From Bacilli bacterium (GTDB lineage: Bacteria > Bacillota_I > Bacilli_A > RFN20 > CAG-826): a stretch of DNA of 15,147 nt. The notes beneath the pieces were generated by a model. It made no database searches, was not told the origin of the DNA, and was given only the letters and a program-made list of their open reading frames with translations. The stretch lies in assembly GCA_024698065.1 (NCBI GenBank), contig JAILRR010000013.1:1-15147 (forward strand), given 5' to 3'. A program made the position numbers and the translations under genes. This document shows, piece after piece, positions 7,398 through 14,853 of this stretch (position 1 is its first letter; each line of letters starts with the position of its first letter).

Positions 7398-7715
7398 ATG
7401 GATGTACAACTAAAACGCGGAATGCTAGATATCTGCGTCTTGGCTTCCTTACTCCAAGGCGACTCCTACGGTTACATGATAATCAAGGACCTGTCGCCCT
7501 ACGTCGAGATATCGGAATCAACCTTGTATCCGATTCTCCGAAGACTTGAAGAAATGCGAGCGGTCGAAACCTATTCGATGGCCCATAACGGAAGACTGAG
7601 AAAGTATTACGCGATAACGCCCCTAGGGCAAAGAAGAATCAGGGTATTCCTTGATGAATGGAAATCGATGATGGACATCTACGCCTACATCGAGAAGGAG
7701 ATGAATAACAAATGA
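7398..7715 (+). CDS. PadR family transcriptional regulator
   Basis: A 105-residue small PadR-type regulator. The winged helix-turn-helix spans about 20-82: LLQGDSYGYMIIKDL, then the recognition helix ISESTLYPILRRLEEM, then the wing YSMAHNGRLRKYYAITPLGQ, all characteristic of PadR. A C-terminal helix (about 83-102) would form the dimer interface. The ATG at 7398 is preferred over the in-frame TTG at 7383 because the GGGAGG SD (7385-7390) lies between them with 7-nt spacing, and the TTG is almost at the predicted transcript start. The stop overlaps the next gene by 4 nt. In PadR-HAAS-DUF4097 operons the regulator is thought to respond to envelope conditions; the signal here is not known. Confidence 0.93.
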   Translation: MDVQLKRGMLDICVLASLLQGDSYGYMIIKDLSPYVEISESTLYPILRRLEEMRAVETYSMAHNGRLRKYYAITPLGQRRIRVFLDEWKSMMDIYAYIEKEMNNK

Positions 7716-8326
7716 GAAAGAAAGAATTTATTAGCGAAATAAGAGATGCCTTAAGAGGCTATCCACGCAACGAAGTAGAAAATTCTGTCGAGTTCTACTC
7801 CGAGCTGATTGACGACCGTATGGAAAACGGCATGGAAGAAGAACAAGCCGTCGCTTCCCTAGGTGACCTCGACAGAATCATCAAGAACATCAAGATGGAC
7901 ATGCCACTTAAGTCCGTCATCAAAGAAAGAGTCGCCGAAAGAAAAGAAGAAAGAATCCGTGAGAACAAGCACATCGGTGCTGGAACGATCATCCTCCTCA
8001 TCCTTGGCGCTCCACTATGGCTACCACTTGCCATTGTCGGCTTCGTCCTCATCTGCGTGTTCTTCATCGTCTTATGGGTCATCGATATCGCCGTCTTCGC
8101 AGCTGGCATTGGCCTTGCTGCTGGACTTGCCGCTGGCGCCGTTGGCTCGGTCTCGAGCTTCATCGCTGGCAACCCAGGCACAGGAATCGCCTTCATCGGA
8201 GCGGGCATTGCAGCCCTCGGCATCGCCATCTTCCTCTTCATGGCTGGTGTCGGCATCGCCAAAGGCAACTGCCGCTTAACGAGCGGCATCCTTAGAGGCA
8301 CAAAGAGAAGAATCGTTGGAGCCTAA
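7712..8326 (+). CDS. HAAS domain (DUF1700) membrane protein
   Basis: A 204-residue protein. Residues 1-75 form the HAAS/DUF1700 module (MRKKEFISEIRDALRG, then VEFYSELIDDRMENGM and EEQAVASLGDLDRIIKNI). A very basic/acidic linker follows (KERVAERKEERIRENK). Residues about 88-183 are three or more hydrophobic, Gly/Ala-rich membrane segments. HAAS proteins are usually encoded beside small PadR regulators and are proposed to link membrane state to the regulator. It overlaps padR by 4 nt (ATGA), with an AAGGAG SD inside the end of padR, so the two are likely made together. The exact biochemical role is not established. Confidence 0.88.
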   Translation: MRKKEFISEIRDALRGYPRNEVENSVEFYSELIDDRMENGMEEEQAVASLGDLDRIIKNIKMDMPLKSVIKERVAERKEERIRENKHIGAGTIILLILGAPLWLPLAIVGFVLICVFFIVLWVIDIAVFAAGIGLAAGLAAGAVGSVSSFIAGNPGTGIAFIGAGIAALGIAIFLFMAGVGIAKGNCRLTSGILRGTKRRIVGA

Positions 8327-8341
8327 GAAAGGAGAACGAAA

Positions 8342-9292
8342 ATGAAAACATTTGGAAAACTCGCAATAGCAGGAACCGTCTTGCTTCTTGCCGGCGCCAC
8401 AGTCGGTGCCGTCGGCGGAGTCATCGCCTATCAGAACAAAGAAGGCGAAGTGACCAATAAAGTCGAAAAACAATACGTCGCCACCGGTGCCGCAAGCGCA
8501 CTCAAGATCAAAACCTTCTCTGGCAAAGTCCATCTCAAGAAGGGTGACGTCGAAACCGTCCAGATCGATTACAAGGACGAAGAGGAAAGCCCAAAGATCG
8601 AATTCACCTTCGCCGATGGCGTCCTCACCATGAAGGAACAAGAAAGACCTTGGTACACCTACGTCAACATCGTCTGGCCATGGAACTTCGATAAGGCCTT
8701 CCAGGAAGAGACCGTCATCACCGTTCCACAGGATTCAGATATCGATTACAAGCTCGATGTCGCTAGCGGATCCGTCCTCGTTGAGAATATCGAAACCACC
8801 AAAGGACTCGACATCCAGTGCGCAAGCGGAATGGTCACCGTCAAAGATTCTTCTTTCGGAGGAAGCCTTGACCTTGATGCCGTCTCCGGAGGCGTCTTCC
8901 TTGAGAATCTTACCGTTGGTGAGAACATCAAACTCGATGCCACTAGCGGTACCGTCAACTTAAAGAACATTGAGTGTGGCAAGACCATCGACATCGATGC
9001 CATCTCTGGCGAGATCAAAGGCGAAAACCTCAAATGCGAGAAGCTTAAGACCGACGCCACGTCTGGCAAGATCGATCTCAAGAAAGTCAACGCTGAGAAA
9101 TCAATCGATATCGGAGCCGTCTCCGGAAGCATCTATCTCTCAGTCGTCGACGCGAAGGAAAACTACTCCATCAGCATCTCTAAGAGAAGCGGCTCGGCCA
9201 ATGTCGAATCAAGAACCGATGCCAACGCTCCAAAGAGCATGAGCCTTAGCGCCACTAGCGGCACCATTAACGTCAACTTTGAAGACAAGTAA
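8342..9292 (+). CDS. DUF4097 family envelope protein with 20-residue beta repeats
   Basis: A 316-residue protein with one N-terminal membrane anchor or signal segment (about 7-30, LAIAGTVLLLAGATVGAVGG) and an outside beta-repeat domain. Seven Ser-Gly turns recur at residues 142, 162, 182, 202, 222, 241 and 261 (contexts VASGSV, CASGMV, AVSGGV, ATSGTV, AISGEI, ATSGKI, AVSGSI), a regular 20-residue step. Related turns occur near 283 and 306. This is the DUF4097 pattern and predicts a beta-solenoid. It is the last gene of the PadR-HAAS operon, 15 bp after the HAAS gene with an AAAGGAG SD. Family members sit in envelope-stress loci; molecular function is not known. Confidence 0.9.
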   Translation: MKTFGKLAIAGTVLLLAGATVGAVGGVIAYQNKEGEVTNKVEKQYVATGAASALKIKTFSGKVHLKKGDVETVQIDYKDEEESPKIEFTFADGVLTMKEQERPWYTYVNIVWPWNFDKAFQEETVITVPQDSDIDYKLDVASGSVLVENIETTKGLDIQCASGMVTVKDSSFGGSLDLDAVSGGVFLENLTVGENIKLDATSGTVNLKNIECGKTIDIDAISGEIKGENLKCEKLKTDATSGKIDLKKVNAEKSIDIGAVSGSIYLSVVDAKENYSISISKRSGSANVESRTDANAPKSMSLSATSGTINVNFEDK

Positions 9293-9305
9293 TCGCTTCA
9301 AAAAC

Positions 9306-9343
9306 CAAAAAAGCCCCTGCAAATTGGGGCTTTCTTTTTGTTT
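9306..9343. terminator. Bidirectional terminator between the DUF4097 and aldo/keto reductase genes
   Basis: AAAGCCCC (9310-9317) pairs with GGGGCTTT (9326-9333) around an 8-nt loop. A T-rich run follows on the plus side (CTTTTTGTTTT) and an A-rich run precedes it, so the hairpin can end the rightward PadR operon and the leftward aldo/keto reductase gene. Confidence 0.92.
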
Positions 9344-9345
9344 TG

Positions 9346-10188
9346 TCACTTTGTTTCGTAAACGGGAACCCTATTCGCGTATATCTCAAGCTTCTCAGGA
9401 GTCTGCACGTTATATTTCTTTCCGTTATTGAGAGTGGCTATCTTTTCCATATCCTCTTTGTCCAAAGAGAAGAAGAGGATTTCATAGTTATCCTTAATGT
9501 GGTCGACGTTCTTGCTTCCAGGGATGACGGTGAAACCCATATCGAGTTGCCAGCGGAGCAATACTTGGGCATTACTCACCCCATGTTTCTTGGCAATCTC
9601 CCCTATCACTTTCTGATTCAGAAGGGTTGGATCACCATGTCCTAGAGGGAACCAGCTGACGATCTTAATATCATCTTTCTTGATTTGCTCTCTTAATTCT
9701 TCCTGAGGAAAATATGGATGGCATTCAACCTGAATGACCTGGGGTTTGATTTCGGCAATCTCATATAGCTCATCAAGCCAATGTCCTTCCATATTGGAAA
9801 TGCCGATGGCTTTGGTTTTCCCTTCTTTGTAGGCCTTCTCAATCATCTTGTAGCAGGCTTTCCAATCGCCTGCAGGTTGATGAACATAAAGGAGATCGAC
9901 GTAATCGACGCCCAATCTCTCTAAGGTTTCTTCCACAATATTCGGGTTATGGTATTCGGTTGGCCAGATCTTGGTGGCGAGGAAGATCTCATCTCTAGGG
10001 ATCCCACTGTCTTTGATGGCGCGGCCCACCGCTCTTTCGTTCCCATACATGTTCGCGGTGTCGATATGGCGGTAACCCATCTTAAGGGCTTCCTTCACTC
10101 CGTTATAAGCGTCAGGAGGAGAAATAAGAAAAGTTCCGATGCCAAGGGTTGGCATCTTAATGCCGTTATTGAGAATCACGTATTTCAT
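9346..10188 (-). CDS. Aldo/keto reductase (AKR superfamily)
   Basis: A 280-residue NAD(P)H-dependent oxidoreductase of the size and style of bacterial AKR5-like enzymes (2,5-diketogluconate or glyoxal/methylglyoxal reductase type). The catalytic tetrad is present: D43 and Y48 in HIDTANMYGNE, K73 in LATKIW, H103 in LLYVHQP. The cofactor region near the C-terminus reads TVIPGSKNVDHIKDN (220-234), close to the usual I-P-K-S motif. It would act in the cytoplasm on aldehydes or ketones; the physiological substrate cannot be inferred. It has no operon partner, no SD, and starts just after the carAB terminator. Confidence 0.93.
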   Translation of the reverse strand: MKYVILNNGIKMPTLGIGTFLISPPDAYNGVKEALKMGYRHIDTANMYGNERAVGRAIKDSGIPRDEIFLATKIWPTEYHNPNIVEETLERLGVDYVDLLYVHQPAGDWKACYKMIEKAYKEGKTKAIGISNMEGHWLDELYEIAEIKPQVIQVECHPYFPQEELREQIKKDDIKIVSWFPLGHGDPTLLNQKVIGEIAKKHGVSNAQVLLRWQLDMGFTVIPGSKNVDHIKDNYEILFFSLDKEDMEKIATLNNGKKYNVQTPEKLEIYANRVPVYETK

Positions 10189-10200
10189 AACTGCATTCTA
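10186..10200 (-). promoter_or_regulatory. Putative -10 of the aldo/keto reductase gene
   Basis: On the minus strand TAGAAT (10200-10195) ends 6 nt before ATG 10188 and there is no SD. The T-run of the carB terminator directly precedes it and no good -35 exists; the -35 position would fall in the terminator stem. A leaderless start is suggested but weakly supported. Confidence 0.35.
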
Positions 10201-10201
10201 A

Positions 10202-10239
10202 CAAAAAGAAAAAACTTTGGCGATTTTCTCGCCAAAGTT
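10202..10239 (-). terminator. Intrinsic terminator of carAB
   Basis: An 11-bp perfect stem AACTTTGGCGA/TCGCCAAAGTT with a 5-nt loop, followed on the minus strand by TTTTTTCTTTTTG. It lies 32 bp after the carB stop. Confidence 0.94.
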
Positions 10240-10271
10240 AATGTGAGCGTTTTAAGTTTTTGCCAATTCAA

Positions 10272-13200
10272 TTAGTCTTCGGCATCGATCGTCGAGACGT
10301 TCATGGTGGTCTGCTCTAAGACCTGGATGACAGCCTCAACCGTATCTAAGCAAGTGAAGACTGGGACGGAGTTGTCGATGGCGCAGCGACGAATCTTAAC
10401 ACCATCTTTGGCATAGTCCTCACGGTCATCGGTCATCGTATTGATGACATATGAGACATATCCTTTGCGGAGTGAATCGAGAATCTCTTCGCTTCCCTCG
10501 GAGATCTTCTTTCTGATACGGGTTTTGATGCCGTTTTTCTTTAAGAATTCCGCAGTGCCTTTTGTGGCCTCGATATTGAAACCAAGGTCATAGAATCTAC
10601 GGATCAAAGGCAAAGCCGCTTCTTTGTCTTTGTCGGCAACAGTCGTGAAGATGGTGCCGTAGTTGATGAGCTTTTGCCCTGAAGCACGAAGCGACTTATA
10701 TAAGGCACGATTGAAATCAAGGTCATAGCCAATCGACTCGCCCGTCGATTTCATCTCTGGGGACAAGACGACATCCATGCCTTGGATCTTCGTGAAGGAG
10801 AAGATTGGGGTTTTGACGTACCAACGCTTCTTTTTCGGAAAAACCCCAACAAAACCAAGTTCTTTTAAAGAGTGGCCAAGCATTACCTGAGCGGCAATAT
10901 CGGCGATTGGGGCGCCTGTTGACTTAGCAAGGAATGGCACAGTTCTCGAAGAACGAGGGTTGACTTCAATGATTGAGACCTCACCGCTTTTCTGGACGAT
11001 GAACTGGATATTGAATAAGCCAACCATATGAAGGGCGATGCCAATCTTGGTCGCATAATCAACGATGGTCTTTTGGACTTCTTCGGAAAGGGTGTATGGA
11101 GGATAAACGGACATTGAGTCGCCTGAGTGGACGCCTGTGCGTTCGACAAGCTGCATGATGCCAGGGATGAAGACATCTTTACCATCAGATATCGCATCGA
11201 CTTCCGCTTCGATGCCATAGATGTATTTATCGATGAGGACAGGGTGTTCGGAATCGAATGAGATAACCTCTTTCATGAAGCTCTTGAGAGCCTCCTCATC
11301 ATTGATGATGCGCATCATGCGGCCACCTAAGACGAAGCTAGGACGGACAAGAACCGGATAGCCGATTTCTTTCGCGGCTTTAAGGCCTTCTTCAACGCCT
11401 GTGACGGCAAAGCCTTTTGGAAGAGGTACATTGAGTTTGACCATCGCTTGCTCAAAGAGGTCGCGGTCTTCGGCTGCATCAATCGCATCGACTTGCGAAC
11501 CGATGATCTTGACACCGAGCTTAGCAAGATCGTTTGCGAGGTTGATTGGGGTTTGACCGCCAAGAGAGACGATGACGCCCTCAGGTTTCTCAAAGTCGAT
11601 GACATTCATGACGTCTTCGATGGTGAGAGGTTCGAAATAGAGCTTATCGGAGAGGGTGTAATCAGTAGAGACGGTTTCTGGGTTGTTATTGATGACAATG
11701 GCCTCATAGCCTTCTTTCTGAATCGTCCAGATGGCGTGCGTGGTCGAATAATCGAACTCAACGCCTTGACCGATTCTGATTGGGCCCGAGCCTAAGACGA
11801 TGATTTTCTTCTTTGGGGAACGGACGCTCTCATTCTCATGCTCATAAGTGCTATAGAAATAAGGGATATATGATTTGAATTCAGAAGCGCAGGTGTCGAT
11901 CATCTTGTAGACCGGATATATGCCTTTTTCTTTTCTATAGCGATAGATATCAAGCTTGGATTTGTCATAGATTTTGCCTAAATACTCATCAGAGAAACCA
12001 AAGCGTTTGGCCTCGAGCATAAGATCCTCTGAGAGAGGGTTGTTCTTAAGCGTTTCCTCAAAATCGATGATGTTGTGATACTTCTCCAAGAAGAAGCGAT
12101 CGATTTTGGTATGCTCATATATCTCATCGATGGTGACACCTTTTCTGAAGGCCTCACAGATGGCGAATGGCCTTTCATCAGTATGACGGTCAATGAGTTC
12201 CAAAAGTTCCTCAACCGAATAGTCTTTGAGGTATTTGAGCTCAAGATGGCAGGCTTTGATTTCTAAGGATCTGATGGCTTTGAGCATCGATTCTTCGATG
12301 GTGCGACCCACTCCCATGACTTCGCCTGTCGCTTTCATCTGAGTTGAGAGGGAACGATTGGCGTCAGCGAACTTGTCAAATGGGAACCTTGGAATCTTGG
12401 TGACGACATAGTCGAGAGTCGGTTCAAAGGAAGCAACCGTGTTAGCGATCTCAATCTCATCAAGAGTCATGCCGATGGCAATTTTGGCGGAGACCCTTGC
12501 GATTGGATAGCCAGAAGCTTTGGACGCTAAAGCGGAACTTCTAGAGACACGAGGATTGACCTCAATGACGTAATATTTGAAGGAATATGGGTCGAGGGAG
12601 AACTGAACGTTGCAACCACCTTCGATCTTAAGCGCGCGGATGATCTTGAGGGCGCTGTTACGAAGCATCTGGTATTCCTTGTTGGTCAAGGTCTGGGATG
12701 GAGCGACAACAACTGAGTCACCGGTATGGATGCCAACAGGGTCGACGTTTTCCATGTTACAGACAACGATCGCAGTGTCGTTTTTGTCACGAAGGACTTC
12801 GTATTCGATCTCTTTGAAGCCCTTGATCGATTTCTCAACAAGAACCTCTGAGACCGGAGAGAGTTTCAAACCGTTTTTAGCGAGCTTGACCATTTCTTCA
12901 TCGTTATTTGCGAAGCCACCGCCTGTGCCACCTAAAGTGAAGGCTGGGCGAAGGATGATTGGGTATCCGATTTTGTGAGCGGCTTCTAAAGCGTCCTCCA
13001 CTGTTTTGACGGAGAAGCTCTCTAAGATTGGCTCGCCGATTTCTTCGCAGAGTTTTTTGAAGAGATCGCGGTCCTCGGCTTTGGCGATAGCCTCGTATCC
13101 GGTGCCTAATAACTCAGTCTGACATTCTTCTAAGATACCGTTTGTGGCAAGCTTCATGCCAAGATTGAGACCAGTCTGACCGCCGATTGAGCAAATGATG

Positions 13201-13454
13201 CCATCCGGTCTTTCTTTGCGGATGATCTTCGCGACATTCTCAAGGTCGAGCGGTTCCATGTAGACTTTGTCGGCGATTTTGGTGTCGGTCATGATGGTGG
13301 CTGGATTGGAATTGACGAGAATGGTCTCATAGCCTTCTTCTTTAAGGGCTAAGCAAGCTTGGGTGCCTGCGTAGTCGAATTCCGCGCCCTGGCCGATGAC
13401 GATTGGGCCAGAACCGATGATCATGATACGGTGCAAATCCTTACGTTTTGACAT
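10272..13454 (-). CDS. carB: Carbamoyl-phosphate synthase large subunit
   Basis: A 1060-residue protein (family usually about 1070) that makes carbamoyl phosphate from bicarbonate, ATP and glutamine-derived ammonia, feeding pyrimidine and arginine synthesis. The duplicated architecture is intact. The first half opens MIIGSGPIVIGQGAEFDYAG (11-30), with GGTGGGFANN near 175-184 and VIEVNPRVSRSSALASKASG near 296-315. The second half opens IIVLGSGPIRIGQGVEFDYS (551-570), with GGRMMRIINDE near 710-720 and IIEVNPRSSRTVPFLAK near 828-844. Residues about 935-1060 form the C-terminal MGS-like allosteric domain that binds UMP or ornithine in homologues. The start is fixed by an AAGGAGGG SD inside the last codons of carA; only 1 nt separates the genes, so subunits should be made in matched amounts. 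Confidence 0.98.
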   Translation of the reverse strand: MSKRKDLHRIMIIGSGPIVIGQGAEFDYAGTQACLALKEEGYETILVNSNPATIMTDTKIADKVYMEPLDLENVAKIIRKERPDGIICSIGGQTGLNLGMKLATNGILEECQTELLGTGYEAIAKAEDRDLFKKLCEEIGEPILESFSVKTVEDALEAAHKIGYPIILRPAFTLGGTGGGFANNDEEMVKLAKNGLKLSPVSEVLVEKSIKGFKEIEYEVLRDKNDTAIVVCNMENVDPVGIHTGDSVVVAPSQTLTNKEYQMLRNSALKIIRALKIEGGCNVQFSLDPYSFKYYVIEVNPRVSRSSALASKASGYPIARVSAKIAIGMTLDEIEIANTVASFEPTLDYVVTKIPRFPFDKFADANRSLSTQMKATGEVMGVGRTIEESMLKAIRSLEIKACHLELKYLKDYSVEELLELIDRHTDERPFAICEAFRKGVTIDEIYEHTKIDRFFLEKYHNIIDFEETLKNNPLSEDLMLEAKRFGFSDEYLGKIYDKSKLDIYRYRKEKGIYPVYKMIDTCASEFKSYIPYFYSTYEHENESVRSPKKKIIVLGSGPIRIGQGVEFDYSTTHAIWTIQKEGYEAIVINNNPETVSTDYTLSDKLYFEPLTIEDVMNVIDFEKPEGVIVSLGGQTPINLANDLAKLGVKIIGSQVDAIDAAEDRDLFEQAMVKLNVPLPKGFAVTGVEEGLKAAKEIGYPVLVRPSFVLGGRMMRIINDEEALKSFMKEVISFDSEHPVLIDKYIYGIEAEVDAISDGKDVFIPGIMQLVERTGVHSGDSMSVYPPYTLSEEVQKTIVDYATKIGIALHMVGLFNIQFIVQKSGEVSIIEVNPRSSRTVPFLAKSTGAPIADIAAQVMLGHSLKELGFVGVFPKKKRWYVKTPIFSFTKIQGMDVVLSPEMKSTGESIGYDLDFNRALYKSLRASGQKLINYGTIFTTVADKDKEAALPLIRRFYDLGFNIEATKGTAEFLKKNGIKTRIRKKISEGSEEILDSLRKGYVSYVINTMTDDREDYAKDGVKIRRCAIDNSVPVFTCLDTVEAVIQVLEQTTMNVSTIDAED

Positions 13455-13455
13455 C

Positions 13456-14541
13456 TTATTTGCCCTCCTTGAATGCTTTCATGTTGTCGAGGAAACCTTG
13501 GAAGATATAGGTTGAATCCTCTGGGCCTGCAGCTGACTCTGGGTGATATTGGACGGCGATGATTCTGTTCTTCTTGTCGCACATGCCTTCGGTCTCGTTA
13601 TCAAGAAGGTTGATATGGGTGAGCTCTAGACCTGTGCCTTTAAGGCTTTCTTGGTCGACCGCGTATGAATGATTCTGGGAAGTGATTTCCACTTTGCCGG
13701 TCTCAAGGTTTTTGACTGGGTGGTTCGCGCCACGATGGCCGAACTTCATCTTGTAGGTCTTTGCCCCATAAGCCAAGCCAATCATCTGGTGGCCTAAGCA
13801 AATGCCAAGCATAGGGAGCTTGCCTTTAAGGGTTTTGATGACGTTAATGACTTCCACCATATCCTCTGGGTCGCCTGGGCCGTTAGAGATGAATAGTCCA
13901 TCTGGTTTGTAACGGAGTATCTCTTCAACCGAAGTGTTATATGGGACAACAGTGACGTTGCAGCGAAGGCCATTTAGTTTCCTGATGATGTTGAGCTTGC
14001 AGCCGCAGTCGATCGCGACCACGTTATAAAGAGGATCAGGGCAACGCGAATACCAGACTTTCTTGGATGAGACCTTGGAAACCTGGTCATGAGGATAGGA
14101 ATATTCCTCAAGTTTCTTGAAGCACTCCTCATCTGGGACATCCTCATCAACGATCATGGCTTTCATGGAGCCATAGTCACGGATGATTCTCACGATTTCA
14201 CGGGTATCGACACCGGAAATACCAGCAGAATGGTACTCTTCCATCTTCTCACCAAGGGTTTCGGTGTAACGGAAGTTTGATGGGGAATCGTTATATTCCC
14301 TGACGACAAAGCCGGATTGGAAGACGCCTTTGGATTCATAGTCCTCATCAGCAAGGCCATAGTTTCCGATTAGAGGATAGGTCATGACGACGATCTGATC
14401 GCAATAGCTCGGGTCAGAGAGAATCTCCTGATAGCCGACCATCGATGTGTTGAAGACGATTTCGGCGATCTTCTTGTCTGGGCTACCGAAACCTTCGCCA
14501 TGGAAGACGCGGTGATTTTCGAGTACGAGTTTGCGTTTCAT
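13456..14541 (-). CDS. carA: Carbamoyl-phosphate synthase small subunit (glutamine amidotransferase)
   Basis: A 361-residue glutaminase subunit that hydrolyses glutamine and passes ammonia to CarB. The N-terminal CarA-specific domain (1-150) includes FNTSMVGYQEILSDPSY and SGVDTREIVRIIRDYGSMKA. The C-terminal class I amidotransferase domain has the FISNGPGDPED oxyanion region (217-227), the nucleophile C248 in MLGICLGHQMIGLAYG, and H333/E335 in VQYHPESAAGPEDS. Length matches the family. Start 14541 has an AAGGAGG SD 8 nt upstream. A strong terminator hairpin lies directly before that SD, so expression is probably controlled by premature termination in the leader. Confidence 0.97.
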   Translation of the reverse strand: MKRKLVLENHRVFHGEGFGSPDKKIAEIVFNTSMVGYQEILSDPSYCDQIVVMTYPLIGNYGLADEDYESKGVFQSGFVVREYNDSPSNFRYTETLGEKMEEYHSAGISGVDTREIVRIIRDYGSMKAMIVDEDVPDEECFKKLEEYSYPHDQVSKVSSKKVWYSRCPDPLYNVVAIDCGCKLNIIRKLNGLRCNVTVVPYNTSVEEILRYKPDGLFISNGPGDPEDMVEVINVIKTLKGKLPMLGICLGHQMIGLAYGAKTYKMKFGHRGANHPVKNLETGKVEITSQNHSYAVDQESLKGTGLELTHINLLDNETEGMCDKKNRIIAVQYHPESAAGPEDSTYIFQGFLDNMKAFKEGK

Positions 14542-14752
14542 TCCTTTTTCCTCCTTTGTTTAAAAAAAGAGTGGCCAAATCTCCTAGAGAGGAGAATGAC
14601 CACCATTGAACGATGAAGACGATGAGGGAATGTCTAAAAATCGGTTGATTTTCATTTTCTTTAAGTACGAGAGTCGAAGCATAGGTTGTCCCCCTTAAAG
14701 AACGCCTACGTTTTTTTAGTAGGCTCATTCCGGTAGAAAAGAGTACTACCAT
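14483..14752 (-). CDS. Possible leader-peptide frame upstream of and overlapping carA
   Basis: An 89-codon frame begins at ATG 14752, preceded by AGAGAGG with 4-nt spacing. It starts MVVLFSTGMSLLKKRRRSLRG, with four Arg (CGT, AGG, CGT, later AGG; rarer codons here than AGA) and two Lys in eight residues. It has no stop until 59 nt inside carA in another frame, so a translating ribosome would pass through the attenuator. It resembles no family I know. It could be a regulatory leader peptide, or an accidental open frame over RNA structure. Confidence 0.3.
   Translation of the reverse strand: MVVLFSTGMSLLKKRRRSLRGTTYASTLVLKENENQPIFRHSLIVFIVQWWSFSSLGDLATLFLNKGGKRNETQTRTRKSPRLPWRRFR
14562..14603 (-). 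terminator. Attenuator-type terminator in the carAB leader
   Basis: On the minus strand GTGGTCA and a following TCTCC (14603-14591) pair with GGAGA and TTGGCCAC (14585-14571) around a TCTCTA loop, giving 7 bp plus 5 bp with a small internal T-T bulge. TCTTTTTTTA follows at once. The T-run ends 5 nt before the carA SD, so the hairpin can only affect carAB; this is the classical attenuator position. Confidence 0.82.
14629..14750 (-). promoter_or_regulatory. Structured carAB leader: four consecutive hairpins
   Basis: Between tRNA-Leu and the carA attenuator the minus-strand leader can form, in order: GGTAG/CTACC (14750-14732); GCCTAC/GTAGGC (14724-14704, 9-nt loop); TTCTTTAAG/CTTAAAGAA (14702-14657, 9 bp perfect, 28-nt loop); and AATG..AAAATC/GATTTT..CATT (14656-14629). 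The last three nearly abut. I recognise no known riboswitch: there is no T-box consensus and no PyrR binding loop on this strand. No clear -35/-10 pair was found upstream; transcription probably starts around 14760-14800. Confidence 0.5.
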
Positions 14753-14810
14753 GAATCCTCTCTTGTAAATAAAGATTTTTTTGTTAGCGGTTACAGAGGG
14801 TTTTTGAGCA

Positions 14811-14840
14811 ACAAAAAAGGTTCGACGTTTCAGTCAAACC
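14811..14840 (-). terminator. Intrinsic terminator of the tRNA operon
   Basis: On the minus strand GGTTTGAC pairs with GTCGAACC (one G-T pair) around a 6-nt loop, followed by TTTTTTG. It lies 13 bp after the CCA end of tRNA-Leu, so the carAB leader must have its own promoter downstream of it or depend on read-through. Confidence 0.88.
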
Positions 14841-14853
14841 TCTTATTCGGCGT

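Noticed and set aside
7795..8301. 168-codon minus-strand open frame inside the HAAS gene.
   Set aside because: Its Met/Pro/Ala-rich product is the antisense of the Gly/Ala-rich membrane segments; not a real protein.
8759..9130. 60-nt periodic sequence considered as a tandem DNA repeat or CRISPR-like array.
   Set aside because: The repeat is at protein level (Ser-Gly turns every 20 residues), with diverged nucleotides and no constant repeat/spacer pattern.
14581..14596. PyrR-like binding loop, because CTAGAGAGGAG on the plus strand resembles the purine-rich PyrR loop.
   Set aside because: The leader RNA is the minus strand, where this segment reads as the terminator loop and arms, so the match is on the wrong strand.
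14585..14612. T-box riboswitch in the carAB leader, because CAATGGTGGTCA resembles the start of the T-box consensus GGGTGGNACCGCG.
   Set aside because: The conserved ACCGCG half is absent and I could not find the stem I landmarks; only GGTGG is shared.
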